DNA from: Phymatolithon calcareum
Lineage: Eukaryota > Rhodophyta > Florideophyceae > Hapalidiales
DNA length: 64,000 nucleotides
Direction of reading: 5' to 3'
Assembly: GCA_977006965.1 (NCBI GenBank)
Contig: OZ345374.1
Coordinates: 248,001 to 312,000 of the forward strand
Made by a program: the position numbers and the translations under genes. The notes under the pieces were generated by a model. The model was not told the origin of the DNA. It did not search any database and saw nothing but the letters and a program-made list of their open reading frames with translations. This document shows, in pieces, positions 40,988 through 52,799 of the stretch. How positions within the stretch are numbered: the first letter of the stretch is position 1; each line of letters begins with the position of its first letter.

Positions 40988-41690
40988 TTGGAAGAAGCAG
41001 AAGCCGATGAGATGGAGATGCCGGAATGGGACTGCGTGAAGAAAATCGGGGTAAACGTGACTGACGTCGCCGCATGGTGTCAGCCGTAATCCTTAGCACG
41101 GCGAGGAGATGGTCGTTTCGGCATTTTCGTCCTTCGCGTCTTCGCGCCATCTGCGCAATTGTGTTTGCGCTTGGCGCCAAATTCTCAGGCCGAAATGAGG
41201 TGAGCACAGAATCCATGCAGAGGATCCAAGCGATTTGGTGCAAAAGTCATTTTGCATGTTCTCAGGTTTCCTAATTCTGCCAAAAGTGTCCTATTGTTGG
41301 CGGCCACGTCTCCACGTTTTCGTCTCATCGTTGTGCCAGTACTGAGCATGCGTGTCGGATTCGGTCATGCCTAAGCAGCCATTTCCGCACTCTTCGCGCT
41401 CTGTCGTTGTGCATCTAAGGGTCGAATGCGTCCAGTCGCGTTCCTATTGGCGGCTGTCGAGCATGAAGTGCGTCGAGACCCTGACAGTGCCATGCTTTGT
41501 CGTAATTTTTTTGATGCAGTAACCTCCTCATAATTCGCTATGCACAACGGACGCCTCTTTTTTTATAGAAGGTTTGTTACAAAGTGGTATGACACCGGTT
41601 CTGCGTTTCTCCCCCCCTTAACATTCCCCTGGTATTACTATCCCCTGGTTGGTGGTCACTAAAAGGGAAAAGCTGTATACACATCAGTAT

Positions 41691-41745
41691 GATACTGTAC
41701 TGTAGTACATGAGGGTACTACCCTCATGTACTACAGTACAGTATC
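41691..41745. repeat. Perfect 55-bp palindrome, 27-bp arms
   Basis: Arms gatactgtactgtagtaca... (41691-41717) and exact complement (41719-41745) around a single central c. Confidence 0.9.
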
Positions 41746-42143
41746 AACGTTGCAGATCGTCGACGATCATCGTGAAATTAATATTGTGCATGTGCGTGAC
41801 GACGGATCAATTCCATAACTTTAGTTATGGTATTATACAGAGATGAGGAGATTATGATACCCTCTAATTGACTAATTTGATTGGACGAGAGAGTCGAAAT
41901 CCTGTGATTTGATTGGACTTTTCTCTGTGATTTCATTGGACGACTCAGAGATTAAAATTTGTAGATTTCGTAACTTAAAATAATTGAAAAATCAGAGATT
42001 AAAATTTCAAGATTTTTTAAAAAACTTTTAAAAAAAATATCTTCTCAATATTTCATTAAAAGTTCGTTTTGTCAGTTTTTCCCATGTGTCTTTCACGAAT
42101 TCTGCAGGATGATGTCGTTTTGTAGAATCTATATTTTTAAAAT

Positions 42144-42175
42144 TCACGGACAGACCTATGTAAGTCTGTCCGTGA
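42144..42175. repeat. Hairpin with 12-bp perfect arms
   Basis: tcacggacagac, 8-nt loop, then the exact complement. Confidence 0.85.
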
Positions 42176-44488
42176 TCTCCAAGCCAATAACAACGTCCTC
42201 AATATGGATGTGCGGCATGGACGTGTTATGAAGTCGTAGTGGCGAAGTTTCATATATAAATCTGGGGGGTACACTTGAGGCGCGAAAAAGAAGATTTAAC
42301 TCTACATCAATATTCCTGCGGGACCAGTCTGAGTATAACACAAACTGAAGTCTTGAGGATGTGGGTGGCTGGAGTTAAGAGATCCCTGTTGGCGTGCACA
42401 AAGGTGAAGGTTTTGAGACTCCATACGTCAGTTCTGTTGGTGGTGTTTGGGCAAGACACTGCACCGGAGCTACAGGCTTCTGGGCTAGGAGCATCCACTG
42501 ATGTCGTAGTGCAGTTGAGAGGACAGCACCTAAAAGTTGCACGTGGACAAGCAAATAGACCGCACTTCGAGGAGTAATGCAGGACACACAATCTTCCGTG
42601 GTGGGAAAGTTGGAATAAATCTTAATGGGACGGACAGCGGAGCAAAGAAGTCATTGAATGGAAATAGACATACCCAGGCTGTGTCGGTCGTAGTCGCCAT
42701 TTCACATAAGCTCGGATCAAGGACATGCATGGAGTTAAAGCACTATGAAAGTTTCGTGTAAGATCGCAATGTGTCGTGGAAATACTCATGATGAGAGACA
42801 TGTGCAACTGGGATCTACGGTGGTACTGGCTTGGACACATTCTTAGAATGCACGAGCGCCGCCTGGTCCGATATCGGCGTTCTTCAAGACCGTGTGGTAG
42901 GTCGGGTGATAGTTCTTTGGAGCCATTGTTCCTTCTCAGGACCTCGAACTCGTGTGGTTTTTCGACAGGACCGTCAGCGCACAATGAAATTGATGGGAAA
43001 ACAAATTCCACCACTTGCGCACGTGCGAAAGTGATGATTTCGTGCTTCCGTGCTATGGACCCGGACACGAGATTAAATACCAAGTTGATTCGATCACCCT
43101 TGCATGTGTTTGGCGCCGCGGTCGCGTCGATTAGTTTGCATTATATGCGGCTAAGCTGCAGGAGGCTATAGTAAAAACTCTCGTGATACGCCTTAAATTT
43201 CTGCTACCCAGATCCATCACATCACTTTAGCGCATCCAAAAAATTTTGAGAAATATTTTCTTCCTGCTTCGCACTAGAACTGCAGCAGGTGTCAATTCTG
43301 AGTTCATGAACCGACAGTTCCAAGGCACCGCTGAATGAAGAAAACTAACTCCGGTCGGAACTGCATTATGAAGACCTCTGAAACTATAAAAAAGAAGTTC
43401 TGAAACTGCTGTTGAAAAAGTATTTCCCAAAAACTCTGTTGATAAAGTTTGAAAACTTTACATTTTTAGATCCTGGCCAATTTTTGCGCCCCCAATGTAG
43501 TACGCTTTGTCAGAATTCAGTTTAAACACATATATGTTAATTCTCACTGTACCACGCTGATTTTTGAAATTAGGAAGCTTGTTTCGTAAGCAGAGACGAA
43601 ATGATTACGTGTTGCGTTTTGTGGGATCCTCAGCTCTTTTCACGTTTTTTACCCTAAAAATCTAACTCTGGCACTGGCTCCAGCTTTCCAATGGCAAATT
43701 CAGTTTTCGTTTGCCTTCAAAAGTAAACTTTGGGGAAGTTCATTGGGGCTTGTACAAAAGTGAGATCTATGTTTATTTGAGGCCTCTCTATCGCGCATCT
43801 ATTCACTGCACAAGAGTCTATAGAATCGCTCCCTCTTCCAATGGCCGCTGTCGACCTTCGCATGTTTCTGTCTCTCCGTGCTATCCACTTCGATTTTTCT
43901 TTGCCAGAATAGGCGTCCGCTCCTTGGACCTCTTTGGGATCTCTGGAGGAAATAAAAATATCCGTAATGAGTTCAGAAACAATACCCTTTGTAACACGGC
44001 ACCCTGTCTTGCGCCGGATGATCGCTGCCTGAGCGAGGGTTGGTGAAAGGACACGAACATGGGATATTTAGCAGTCCCCTATTTACGCCGGATGATTGAT
44101 CGCTGTACGAGCACCGGCCGGTGAACGGACGCCAACGCGGAAACCTCCGCAGTCCTCGTTTCGAACGGGTCCTATCACCTTGCTTTCGCTGACGGGTGCG
44201 TGCGTGGCGACTAGACTGTCATTGTCACCTCCCTAAGCGGTTCGGAATCAGCCTTGCGGATTTATTTACATCCGTTCGGAATTGCGAGAGCACTCGTTTG
44301 TACACAAGCGAACAGGAAATACCCAAGTAGAGTGTCTTCTGCGGGTACGATCACGTAAACCGAGAAATTGTGGCCGTATGCTTCTGCCGTATATGCGGGG
44401 AAAGAATGCGGCCTTACATGCGGTGTTTGCTGTCCACAATTCCGAACAGTCATCTCTGCTTCCGTGTCCGTCACTTCATATTTAGTGT

Positions 44489-45180
44489 TCACGCCATGCT
44501 TGCTCGACGTTTCACCTTGACAATAACCCGATCCTTGGACCGATTTCCAAACGCAATTTCACTTGTCTCAATTACAAATGATGACAACACCATCACGGCC
44601 TCGGGACACAACGTGCGGCCCGTCACCGCTTTCAGATATGGCCTCAACATACGTCTTGTGCTCTTCCAAGGCATCTTCAATTTGAATTCTCGATTCAACG
44701 TCCCAGATGCGAACAGTTTTGTCCACCGATCCCGAAACGCTCCGTTAACCATTCGAGCTGAACGAAATTTGCCCGTACACGAGTCCCACAAACGTACCGT
44801 CCCATCTTCCGACACAGACGCAACTCGAAACCATCACGGCTTAATGAAACGGCCCACAACCGTGCGGAATGTCCGTATTCAAACTCAGTTGCTTCTGCTT
44901 CCACACGTGTGTCCCAAATGCGAACAATACCATCAAAAGACCCGGAAAGTATTGTTTCCCCGTTAGGAGGAAACGAAACACTTGTTCCGTAGCAGTGCAC
45001 ACTTGCGGATGTCCACGAATTTCTCCGACTGTTGGCGTCCCACAATCGAACAGTGCCATCATGGGATACTGATGCAATTTGACTTCCATCAGGACTGAAT
45101 CTAGCACAATTCACACAATCCGTGTGTCCTGACGCTGCAAAGTGATCAAGTCGAAGCACGAACAATCCCGTAAAGGACTG
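44489..45180 (-). pseudogene. WD40-repeat gene fragment, frameshifted
   Basis: The minus strand encodes at least three WD40 blades in different frames. They contain FSPDGSQIASVSHDGTVRLW, then FPPNGETILSGSFDGIVRIW with a GH dipeptide in the linker, then MSEDGTVRLWDSCTGK in a shifted frame, and a further VRIWDVE-like blade in a third frame. No complete frame remains. It resembles the WD40 half of the STAND receptor genes at 46.8-49.6 kb. Confidence 0.8.
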
Positions 45181-45188
45181 AAACAGGA

Positions 45189-45320
45189 TTACTTTGAATC
45201 GTGAGTTTTCCCGTCCTCTATTCCGGTGGGCGTTTCGTGAGCTGCACAAAGGTAGGTAGCATCAGAGGAAGACTCGCCCATATCTTCGGAACTCTGTGGG
45301 GCTTTTAACACCCAATTTGG
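45189..45320 (-). repeat. Dispersed repeat, copy 2
   Basis: Reverse-complement match to 3041-3172 with the SSDATYLCAAHETPT frame kept. Its edge (gtgccggtttactcccaaat on the minus strand) is found again at 46777. Confidence 0.65.
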
Positions 45321-45785
45321 GAGTAAACCGGCACCCAAAACGCTGTTTTCAGGAATATTGTAAGTACCGATTTTCGAAAATGGCAAGCTAGCAGCGAATT
45401 TTTTTGTCGGTAATGGTAGAGAACGGAATGGAAAAGACGAAACGAACCTCTGTTCAGCGATTGCGAGAGTGAATAAGCCAGGAAGAGGCTGCAAAAATTA
45501 TCAGTTCACAATTTTTCGCGGGAATGTGTCACGACAAAAGTTATCAAAAAATTAGAAAACGGCGCATGCTAGCATGCGACGGGTCGGGGGCGGTTTGTGC
45601 GCTAAATGACGGACCGCACTAAAGCTCTGCATTGGCCAAGAAGTGTCTTAAGCATGAGAGCATTTACAGTAAGAGCGCCTGAGGCAGACGACTGTGCACT
45701 GCAACGGCGCATGGCCGAATTGATTTGGCACGACTCCTCCCAAACCCCTTCGAAACACCGCACACATATTATGATATGAACATAG
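45321..45785. other. No gene recognised
   Basis: Non-coding sequence between receptor debris and the pogo-like element. Confidence 0.35.
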
Positions 45786-45787
45786 TA

Positions 45788-46528
45788 CAGTCGAACCTGT
45801 ATAGCTGCAACCTGTATAGCTGCAAAACCTGCATTCGTGCAATCGAATCGCCTAGACCGATTTGGTATATGCCGAAAAGTAACTAAATTTAAACCTACCT
45901 TGCAAACTGCATTAGTGCAACTGAAGGGAATGCCGCCCTTAATTTTGAATAGAATTTTGATAGCACGGATTGCAACAGAGACTGGCTCTCGTCATAAATC
46001 GTGCAGGGCTGCTTGCCAAGTAAGTTCCATGTTCTACATAGAATAGCGTTATTTGATGATGCTCATCCCTGCAGGAAACACCACTGCGCATACCTCGTCA
46101 GCCCAAATGAGGAGGATGACTGCATCGCAGATGTGGAAGAGGCGGCACTTGTCGGCGATATCCTGCATGAAATGAATCCTGTTGAGACCAGCGAAGCCGC
46201 TGAGAGTCTTGAAAAGGAGAACAAGCCGAAATTGTCGCTTGCTGAGCAGTTGCGTCATCTGAGTTTGGCAGTAGAGATCATGGACGAGAGAGGAGAGTGT
46301 TCGTGGTCTGTGCGGCGCGCCATCCACGCATCGCAACGTAAGATTCGCTCCGACCACAAGAAGGGGCTCCAGCAGAGAAAGGTCACTGATTGGTTCAACT
46401 GAGCCTCGTGGACGATTGGGTAGAATGTTTCTCTAGCCCCTTATGATAAAGCCTCCAAGACTGCAAAACCTCTATTACTGCATACCAACCTGCTTTACCG
46501 CCGTGTTGCAGCTATACAGGTTCGACTG
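45788..46528. mobile_element. Deleted pogo/Tigger-like DNA transposon
   Basis: A 741-bp element with perfect 24-bp inverted ends beginning CAGTCGAACCTGTATAGCTG, flanked by a TA on each side (45786-45787 and 46529-46530), as for Tc1/mariner/pogo elements. It retains only the 3' end of a transposase gene. Confidence 0.85.
46060..46402 (+). pseudogene. C-terminal remnant of pogo-type transposase
   Basis: Reads through an acidic region (NEEDDCIADVEEAALVGDIL), then LSLAEQLRHLSLAVEIMDER and a basic end QQRKVTDWFN. This matches the tail of pogo/Tigger DDE transposases, which end in a basic 'Q-x-x-I-x-D-F/Y-F' motif. The DNA-binding and catalytic regions are deleted. Confidence 0.7.
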
Positions 46529-46788
46529 TATCATTTTTTGTAAGTTTGCTTCCAAAATCTGCGTTTTTTTTAGCGCCTATCGATGACACATACACTAATA
46601 CTCCGAGTACAAAATCGATGTACGAGCAAACTTACATCGCCTCTCTCTTCCTAACGAAGCAAGAAGGTAGCTTGAGCGCTACAGATCTGTAGTCGTAGGG
46701 GTTCTCTCCACCATTTCCGAAAAAAATAAATGATGTCGGCAGAGAAAGAAAAAACATGGTCCGTGTAAAAATGCAAAAAAGTGCCGGT

Positions 46789-48754
46789 TTACTCCCAAAT
46801 CAAGTTTATTTTATTTAAAAATAAACTTGAATTGAAAACGCACACACACAGACGAATTGTACTGTCATCTGATCCTGGCACCAACCGTTGGCCCGTCCCA
46901 CGGAATGCAACAGAACTTATGCAATCCCCGTACGCGTCGGCATCTTTGAATATAGAGCTCCCTGTGCAACCGTCCAAGAGTTTCAGTGTACCATCAATCA
47001 GATCCGTTGCAACCGCTTGTTCGCCATTCGAAACAGCGACACAATTGACACTGCACTGCTGCAGGACTTCTCGAATCTGTGCACCGATGTTCGCCTCCCA
47101 AATCATCAACGTACAATCCTCAGAACATGAAAATATCTTCTCACCATCGCTACTCACAGCAACGCACCATACCCGCTCGCTGTGCCCTTCGAAAACGCGC
47201 ACTGGCGACTCAGTTGTCGCCCATTCCCAGACTGCGATCGATTAGTCATCCGACCCAGTGATGATTGTGTTGGATGCAGCAGCAAACGATAAGCATCTTA
47301 CAGTCTGATTGTGTCCTTGTCACCTGTCGACGCATTTACGACTACAACATCACTGCTTGCTCCTGATGCGACAAAACGTCCACACGGAGAACAATCAACT
47401 GTCCAGCACTTTCCTCTCACGGGGATCTCCATGATCTGCACGCTGCGCGAATCTGGAAAAAAAGAGTTCACGTGTTGCAAATACGACTTTCGTGTGTACG
47501 ATTCGACGCTTTTCAAGTACGCGTCTACATCCGCGATCTCCGTCCTTGTCTTTAACAGCCGTCCGCGCACTTGGAACAGAAACGGTCGCTGTCCTTCCTT
47601 TACTCATCCCCACGAAAATTTTATTCCTTTCCAAAGCAATTCAAAGCTCTGTATCACTCTTTGTAGAATAAGTTCGTCCCCAAGCGTCAGCAGACAGTCA
47701 AAGTCTGCTTTCGGTGCCAACATACCACCGATATCACCTCGTGCATAAGTCCAACGCGCATCCAACAAAAGAACGCCAAGCTCCATCATCAAATCTGCAG
47801 ACACCAGGTGTCTGCCAAGTTCCATAAGAATAAATCCGTCCTCTCCGACGGACCACCATGGTCTCGATTTCTGTGCCAACAACGTTTGCTCACATGAATA
47901 ACCTAATTCTGCAATCAACGAATCTTCAAATATGTCCAGTTTCGATGACATATATCCATTCAGAAGCTGTGTATAACATATCGAGCTTGTCTTCATCCTT
48001 TCCCCCTGTCGTTTACAAAACTCCAATTCTAGATCGTGCAGCATAGGACCGATTTCTTCCCCCGCCCTTCTCCATCGTCCCGAAAGGTGAGCTTGCGAAG
48101 ACTCAACCCGTTGAGAAGGCGCACGACTGCCAAACGAAATCCTTTGTCGACGTTCCACATTCGGCTTAAGACTGAAATGGGCATCCAAGCCTGGTTTCGC
48201 ATCACGCAAAGACTTGTGTACAGATCGGCGATCGTGTGGTCCACCATAGCACCATGCGTTTTCAGCAGCTTTACAAATCTTTCTTCCACGATTTTAAGTC
48301 TTAGGGAGTGTTCTGCGTTCAAGCTCCGGCCCCCTGGGCCTTGCTCTTCCCCAAATTCAATGCTCTGTTTCTCCAGCAGTGAAGCATATTCGCCACATGC
48401 ACGTTCAAAATCTCCATATTCACTTGCGATGAAACACACTGCGCTTTCTGCAACTGCTAGTGCTGTCGGCAACGCGCCGCAACTCTTTAGGATCATCGCA
48501 ATACTCTTTCTCACGTTCCCGGTGACTTCTGAAAGCCCGTACTTCGCAGCATCTTGTTTCGCATGCGTCATAAACATCCTCACAGACACGTCCCCTAGTG
48601 CATCCGCTGCCCACAGCAACGCCCGTTCCCCCTTGCTGTGCTCTTCTAGAACACGCACTGGCGACTCAAATGTCTCCCATTCCCAGACTTCGATCGATCC
48701 ATCATCCGACCTTGAGACAATTGTTCGAAGCAGCAAACGATACACACAATACAA
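46789..48754 (-). pseudogene. Chimeric STAND receptor fragment, copy A: NB-ARC part, linker, WD40
   Basis: In minus-strand order: a WD40 blade (RSDDGSIEVWEWETFESPVR) runs directly into the second half of an NB-ARC domain (ALLWAADALGDVSVRMF, SIAMILKSCGALPTALAVAE as a degenerate GLPL, then TIHDLELEFCK-like MHD region near 48040). A linker follows (SADLMMELGVLLLDARWTY, typical of APAF1-like receptors), then WD40 blades (VDCSPCGRFVASGASSDVVV; VRVFEGHSERVWCVAVSSDG) to 46789. Frame changes occur near 48030, 47600 and 47290. The order WD40 then NB-ARC is abnormal and suggests unequal crossing-over. Confidence 0.75.
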
Positions 48755-49587
48755 GGTCAGTATGTCCTTTCGGCCGCTTCAATATGTCACATGTCGACGC
48801 ATCTGCGACTACAACATCACTGTCTGCGCCTGATGCGCGTGATGCGACAAAACGTCCACATGGAGAACAATCAACTGCATCGCAATACCCTCCCACGGGG
48901 ATGTCCATGACCTGCGCGCTTTGCGGACCTTGGGAAAACAGGTTCACGAATCGCAAATATGGCTTTGGTGTGTGCCATTCCACGCTTTTCAAGTGCGCTT
49001 CTACAGCTGCGTTCTCCGTTGAAAAGTCGTTCGCACACTGAGAACAGAAACGGTCGCTGCCCCTCCGTTACTCTTCCCCACGACAACTGTATTTCTTTCG
49101 AAAGCAATTTGAAGCCATGTCGGATTCTTTGTGGAACAAGTTCGTCCCTAAGAGTCAGAAAACAATCAAACTCTGATTTCAGTCCCAACACTGCACCGAT
49201 CTTACCAAGTTCATGTGTCCAACGCCCATCCAACAAAAGACCACCAAGCTTCATCATCAAATCTGCAGACACCAGGTGTCTGCCTAGTTACATATGGATA
49301 TATCCCCCTCTCCTACAGACCACCACGCTCTCGGTTTCTTAGTCAACAACATCCGCTCAAATGAATAACACTGATCTGCAACCAACGATTCTCCACACGT
49401 GCTCAGATCCGGTGCCAGATATCCGTTCAGAAGCTGTGTGTACCATACTGATATTGTCTTCATTGCTCCGACTGTCGTTTACAAAAGTACAATTACAAAT
49501 CATGCAGCATGAGACCACCTTCTTTCCCCCACCCTTATGCTGAGTACTATGGAAACTGTTATCAGCAGTTTCTATCCTAGTTTCCAA
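48702..49587 (-). pseudogene. STAND receptor fragment, copy B: MHD region, linker, first WD40 blades
   Basis: Parallel to copy A with an offset of about 1.47 kb. A degenerate GKKVVSCCMIC segment matches GKKSVLCCTIH in A. MSADLMMKLGGLLLDGRWTH matches the linker, and the YCDAVDCSPCGRFVASR blade matches the first WD40 blade. The copy then fuses to the NB-ARC portion listed under copy A. Frames are broken upstream of 49272. Confidence 0.75.
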
Positions 49588-49599
49588 AGATTAGTCCAT

Positions 49600-50858
49600 T
49601 TTATTGGTACTAAAACCAGGAGAGTACGATTCCTTATGTTAGAAGTTCGAACTCAGAACTCGTTTTAACAATATGAATTTAGAACACCATTTAACGTCTG
49701 TCGGTTACGTTTAGAGTACAATTTTTTAAAAAACATTAAACAAAAAATTTAATTTTAAAAACTAAAGTTATGGTACTGCGCGAGCCTGCGAGCCCACCAA
49801 TTATTTTATTCGCCATTGAGACAGGAAAACCATTCTTTCGGCGAATTGCAAATGGGCAACATGATATCATTGTTTCATTGAAGCTTCAATGAAACAATGA
49901 TATTAATTTGAAGATTTTTTTGTAGTAACCGAAATCCCTTTTGCTGTGAGAATTGGCAACTGCTGTACTGTACAGTCCTGTTTTTTCTCAACCATATCTG
50001 TCGTACGAAATGCAATTGAGGGCAGTTCTGTCAGGTCGTCCCGTTCGGTGATACAGTACAAAGCATTGGAATTATTTATTTATTTTTATTCTTTTCTCGA
50101 AAAGTGTCGAGAATAAATAATTTATTGTTGAACGCAGAAGCAATAAATTATTGTATTCAAGTTCAGTGAGGTATAAATAACTGGTTATTCCCCGAATTAT
50201 TGGATCCTTCTTGCTACTTTCTGTCGCGATAGAATAACCGGATCGAAAAAATGAGGAGTCCGATACAATAATTGTCGCAACCACGACGATCTCAATAAAT
50301 ACAATAAATATGCGAGACTCAGGAATAAATTATTGGAACAATAATTTAAATAATTACAATAGCAATTATTTTTTCCAATGCTTTGATACAGTATCGGGTT
50401 GAGAGGCTGACTAGAGTGAGTTTGGGATAATCGGCCTTATGGTCCAGGTGCGCTTATCCCGGGCGATTGCGATACGGCCGCCAAAGGCGTAAGCGCTATC
50501 GTGGTAATGATTCCTTTGTTTGTAAAGATTCAGGGGGTTTAATGAGGTGTAGGTTCTTCTTGTCTTTTCTTCCTTGTTCTACCTATCGTACTGTCTCTTA
50601 TAGGCAAGTCCTCCCTCTTGGTATTCTACTCTTGCATCTACATTGGGTTAACACTGCTTGGGACGTGTTGAAACCGCTTCAGGAACAATGACCGTATCCC
50701 GTTTTGGGGCACAGGTATATGCATGTGCCCCTTTTGGGTGCCGTGCATACCAACGTATCAAGTGCATGCATATGCACTTCGAGGACATTGTAGATAGTGC
50801 ACTCGATGTCACTTGCGATGTACTTGGATGAACCGACATCCACACTTGACAGGATGTG
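49600..50858. other. A/T-rich intergenic region, no gene recognised
   Basis: Contains a 40-bp palindrome (49864), A/T-rich inverted repeats around aataatttattg near 50115-50150, and no supported gene. A 74-codon frame at 50467-50691 has no similarity I recognise. Confidence 0.4.
49864..49903. repeat. Perfect 40-bp palindrome
   Basis: Two 20-bp arms without spacer, centre gaagcttc. Confidence 0.9.
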
Positions 50859-50924
50859 TCTACAGAAACTTCTGCAGAAGACTCGACATGTCGAATCTTC
50901 GATTCATGAAGCACGAAAGACTAC

Positions 50925-51022
50925 TAGTGTCTAGTTTACGAGAGCCCCTCAATTGAGGGCAACAGTTTCATATTTCCAGCGCCTTTGTAGGTACCGGTCG
51001 ATCGACGTAAACTAGACACTAG
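50925..51022. mobile_element. 98-bp MITE with perfect 17-bp terminal inverted repeats
   Basis: Ends ctagtgtctagtttacg and its exact complement. Copy 1 of the duplication has the corresponding site without it (cgaaagactagctcgcaag near 25978), so the insertion followed, or was lost after, the duplication. A few extra bases lie on the right side. Confidence 0.85.
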
Positions 51023-52156
51023 GTAGTACCGCAGCTCGCAAGGTGGCCGTGGTGGCCCAAGCCCCTTGCACTAATGGTGCTAATGGATATAATCTCGCCA
51101 ATTGGCTTGAGGCGCATGTCATCTTAAGAAATACTGTATTATTCGTCATGTCCCTTGTGTTGTTTTTCATTGCTTTTTTTCCAACGATGTTGTGTATGCC
51201 ACTGCAGAAATTCCTTTTGAGTTCTCCAACTGTTTTCAGGGCAATCAATAGCAAGGATTGAGTCACATGCATGTAGATGACGGGGAATAGAAACCTGACA
51301 TCAAGTCCTGCAGTGGAAACAACGCATGCACTCTGCTGAGCAGCTCGTGGAGATCAATTAATACTCTTTCTCGACTGTCACTTGATAAGGTCACTCAGGT
51401 TGAATAACTTGGATGAAGTAACAGCCGCCAAGGAGTGTTCGTTGATTTCCATGCACCAGGATGAACTGCACTTCTCTGCACAGAAATGCGATCGCTGTCC
51501 CACAAAGCAATGCTACCAACAGAGAAACTCAGTAGAGAAGCCTGCTCTTTCTGCATTTTCCCAATTCGACACTAGCAGTGATCAGCTGGCCTAAGTTTTC
51601 GTTATTTTCTCCTATCCATTGCGATGTAAAGTACTCCGTGCAAGTCTGGGTCCAGCGCCTCGCGAAGGAGTTATCCTCGAGTTGACAAGAAACACTATAC
51701 TGTACAATGTTTCATGTCAACTCCAGGATAACTCACGCTAAGTGCTGGTACAGTCTGTATCAACACTAAGCGTGCCACGCGGCTCTTATCCATTCGGAGG
51801 AGCTGCCTGGGCCGATTCCAGCACCTGTCTCTCGTGCAGATCACAACGTCTGGGGAGGGCGCCCTTGCCTCATTATCTGCTTTGTGGTTACGAACGAAAT
51901 GCGATGTGCCTCAATAACCAACGTGCAGATTGTACGAGGCCCGAGGCAGACTATGACCGGGAGGATTCCACAAAGTTTTTTGTCCTTGGCTTCGCGATGA
52001 ACTTGTTTTGCAGCCGGAATATGCAATTCTTCGGACAACGTTGAAAATACAGACTTGCTACTGGGACAAAAATTTATGCAACGTTACAAGGACAATGGTG
52101 TCGCGGAATGGGTGTCCGAGCACAGGGCGACGTCTACAGTACCAAGGCCGGCTGGA

Positions 52157-52165
52157 TTATAAAAG
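52157..52165 (+). promoter_or_regulatory. Possible TATA box (duplication copy 2)
   Basis: ttataaaag, same context as 27017 in copy 1. Confidence 0.35.
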
Positions 52166-52799
52166 CGCAAGAAGTTAAAATGAAATGAGCTGCATGTGAA
52201 CAAAATTTCCGCTCGTTGAACCCATCACGATGCGTCATCTCTGTAGCGCCCGTCTACAATCGGCACTCTTGTAAATCATGCATAAGCTTGGCACAATACA
52301 AAACGCCATCCCAGAAGCGCACGAGCCGACATGGAGCCGTCTGCCACGATATCGGAGCAGTCGAAGTAAATTCTGCTAGAAGAATTTACTTGCAGGCAGC
52401 GCGAATAATTGGCAGTTCGTTTCCAACCTTACAGCGTGTTGCTGAAGCGGAGGGGAGGGGTGCGTAGCTCTCGACTTCCACAGGGTGGCAAAAATCCTGC
52501 ACATTTATGCGCATTTTGTGAAACCCCTTCTCAACCCAGTAAACGGGCATCAAAGCAGCTGCTCGTGCTGCCAGAGCGAAGCCCACGCACTGGCCTAATG
52601 TTCACTGCAATGGCATGCATCGCCCAAGAAATTGGCGACTGCTGTCGCACTACATCGCGCATAGTCCCAACATTGCACTGAAAAATCGCCCAATTTGCAC
52701 CTTTCCAGACGCAATGCGCACCAGTAATATGATGCGCACACCGCGCAGGCCTCAAAAATGCATGTTGCAAAATCCAGTGCATAAGACGTTTGTAGCAGT

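Larger units (their letters stand above)
35936..41631. mobile_element. P-superfamily DNA transposon
   Basis: A 5,696-bp element with inverted ends beginning CAGGGGAATGTTAAGGGGGG and extending about 45 bp with few mismatches. It is bounded by a perfect 7-bp direct repeat gtattac. It carries a P-type transposase frame on the minus strand and a second ORF on the plus strand, arranged tail-to-tail. The same termini bound the short element at 317-673. Confidence 0.9.
41648..44488. other. A/T-rich intergenic region, no gene recognised
   Basis: 2.8 kb with only short, unsupported open frames. 41850-42130 is strongly A/T-rich. Two palindromes are listed separately. Confidence 0.4.

Noticed and set aside
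40455-41243. 262-codon minus-strand ORF overlapping the P transposase start
   Set aside because: Overlaps the transposase frame for most of its length. Its first 80 codons could be an upstream exon, but no splice evidence is visible.
35913-41647. Transposon end at the outer CAGGGGATAGTA repeat
   Set aside because: The inner CAGGGGAATG boundary gives a perfect 7-bp duplication and matches the MITE at 317; the outer repeat gives no good duplication.
42275-43171. Overlapping ORFs of 90-150 codons on both strands
   Set aside because: No domain, no start context and equal openness on both strands; chance.
50420-50520. tRNA-like hairpin around gggataat ... ttatccc
   Set aside because: No T-arm GGTTCRANYCC box or cloverleaf spacing; I found no tRNA or rRNA in the window.
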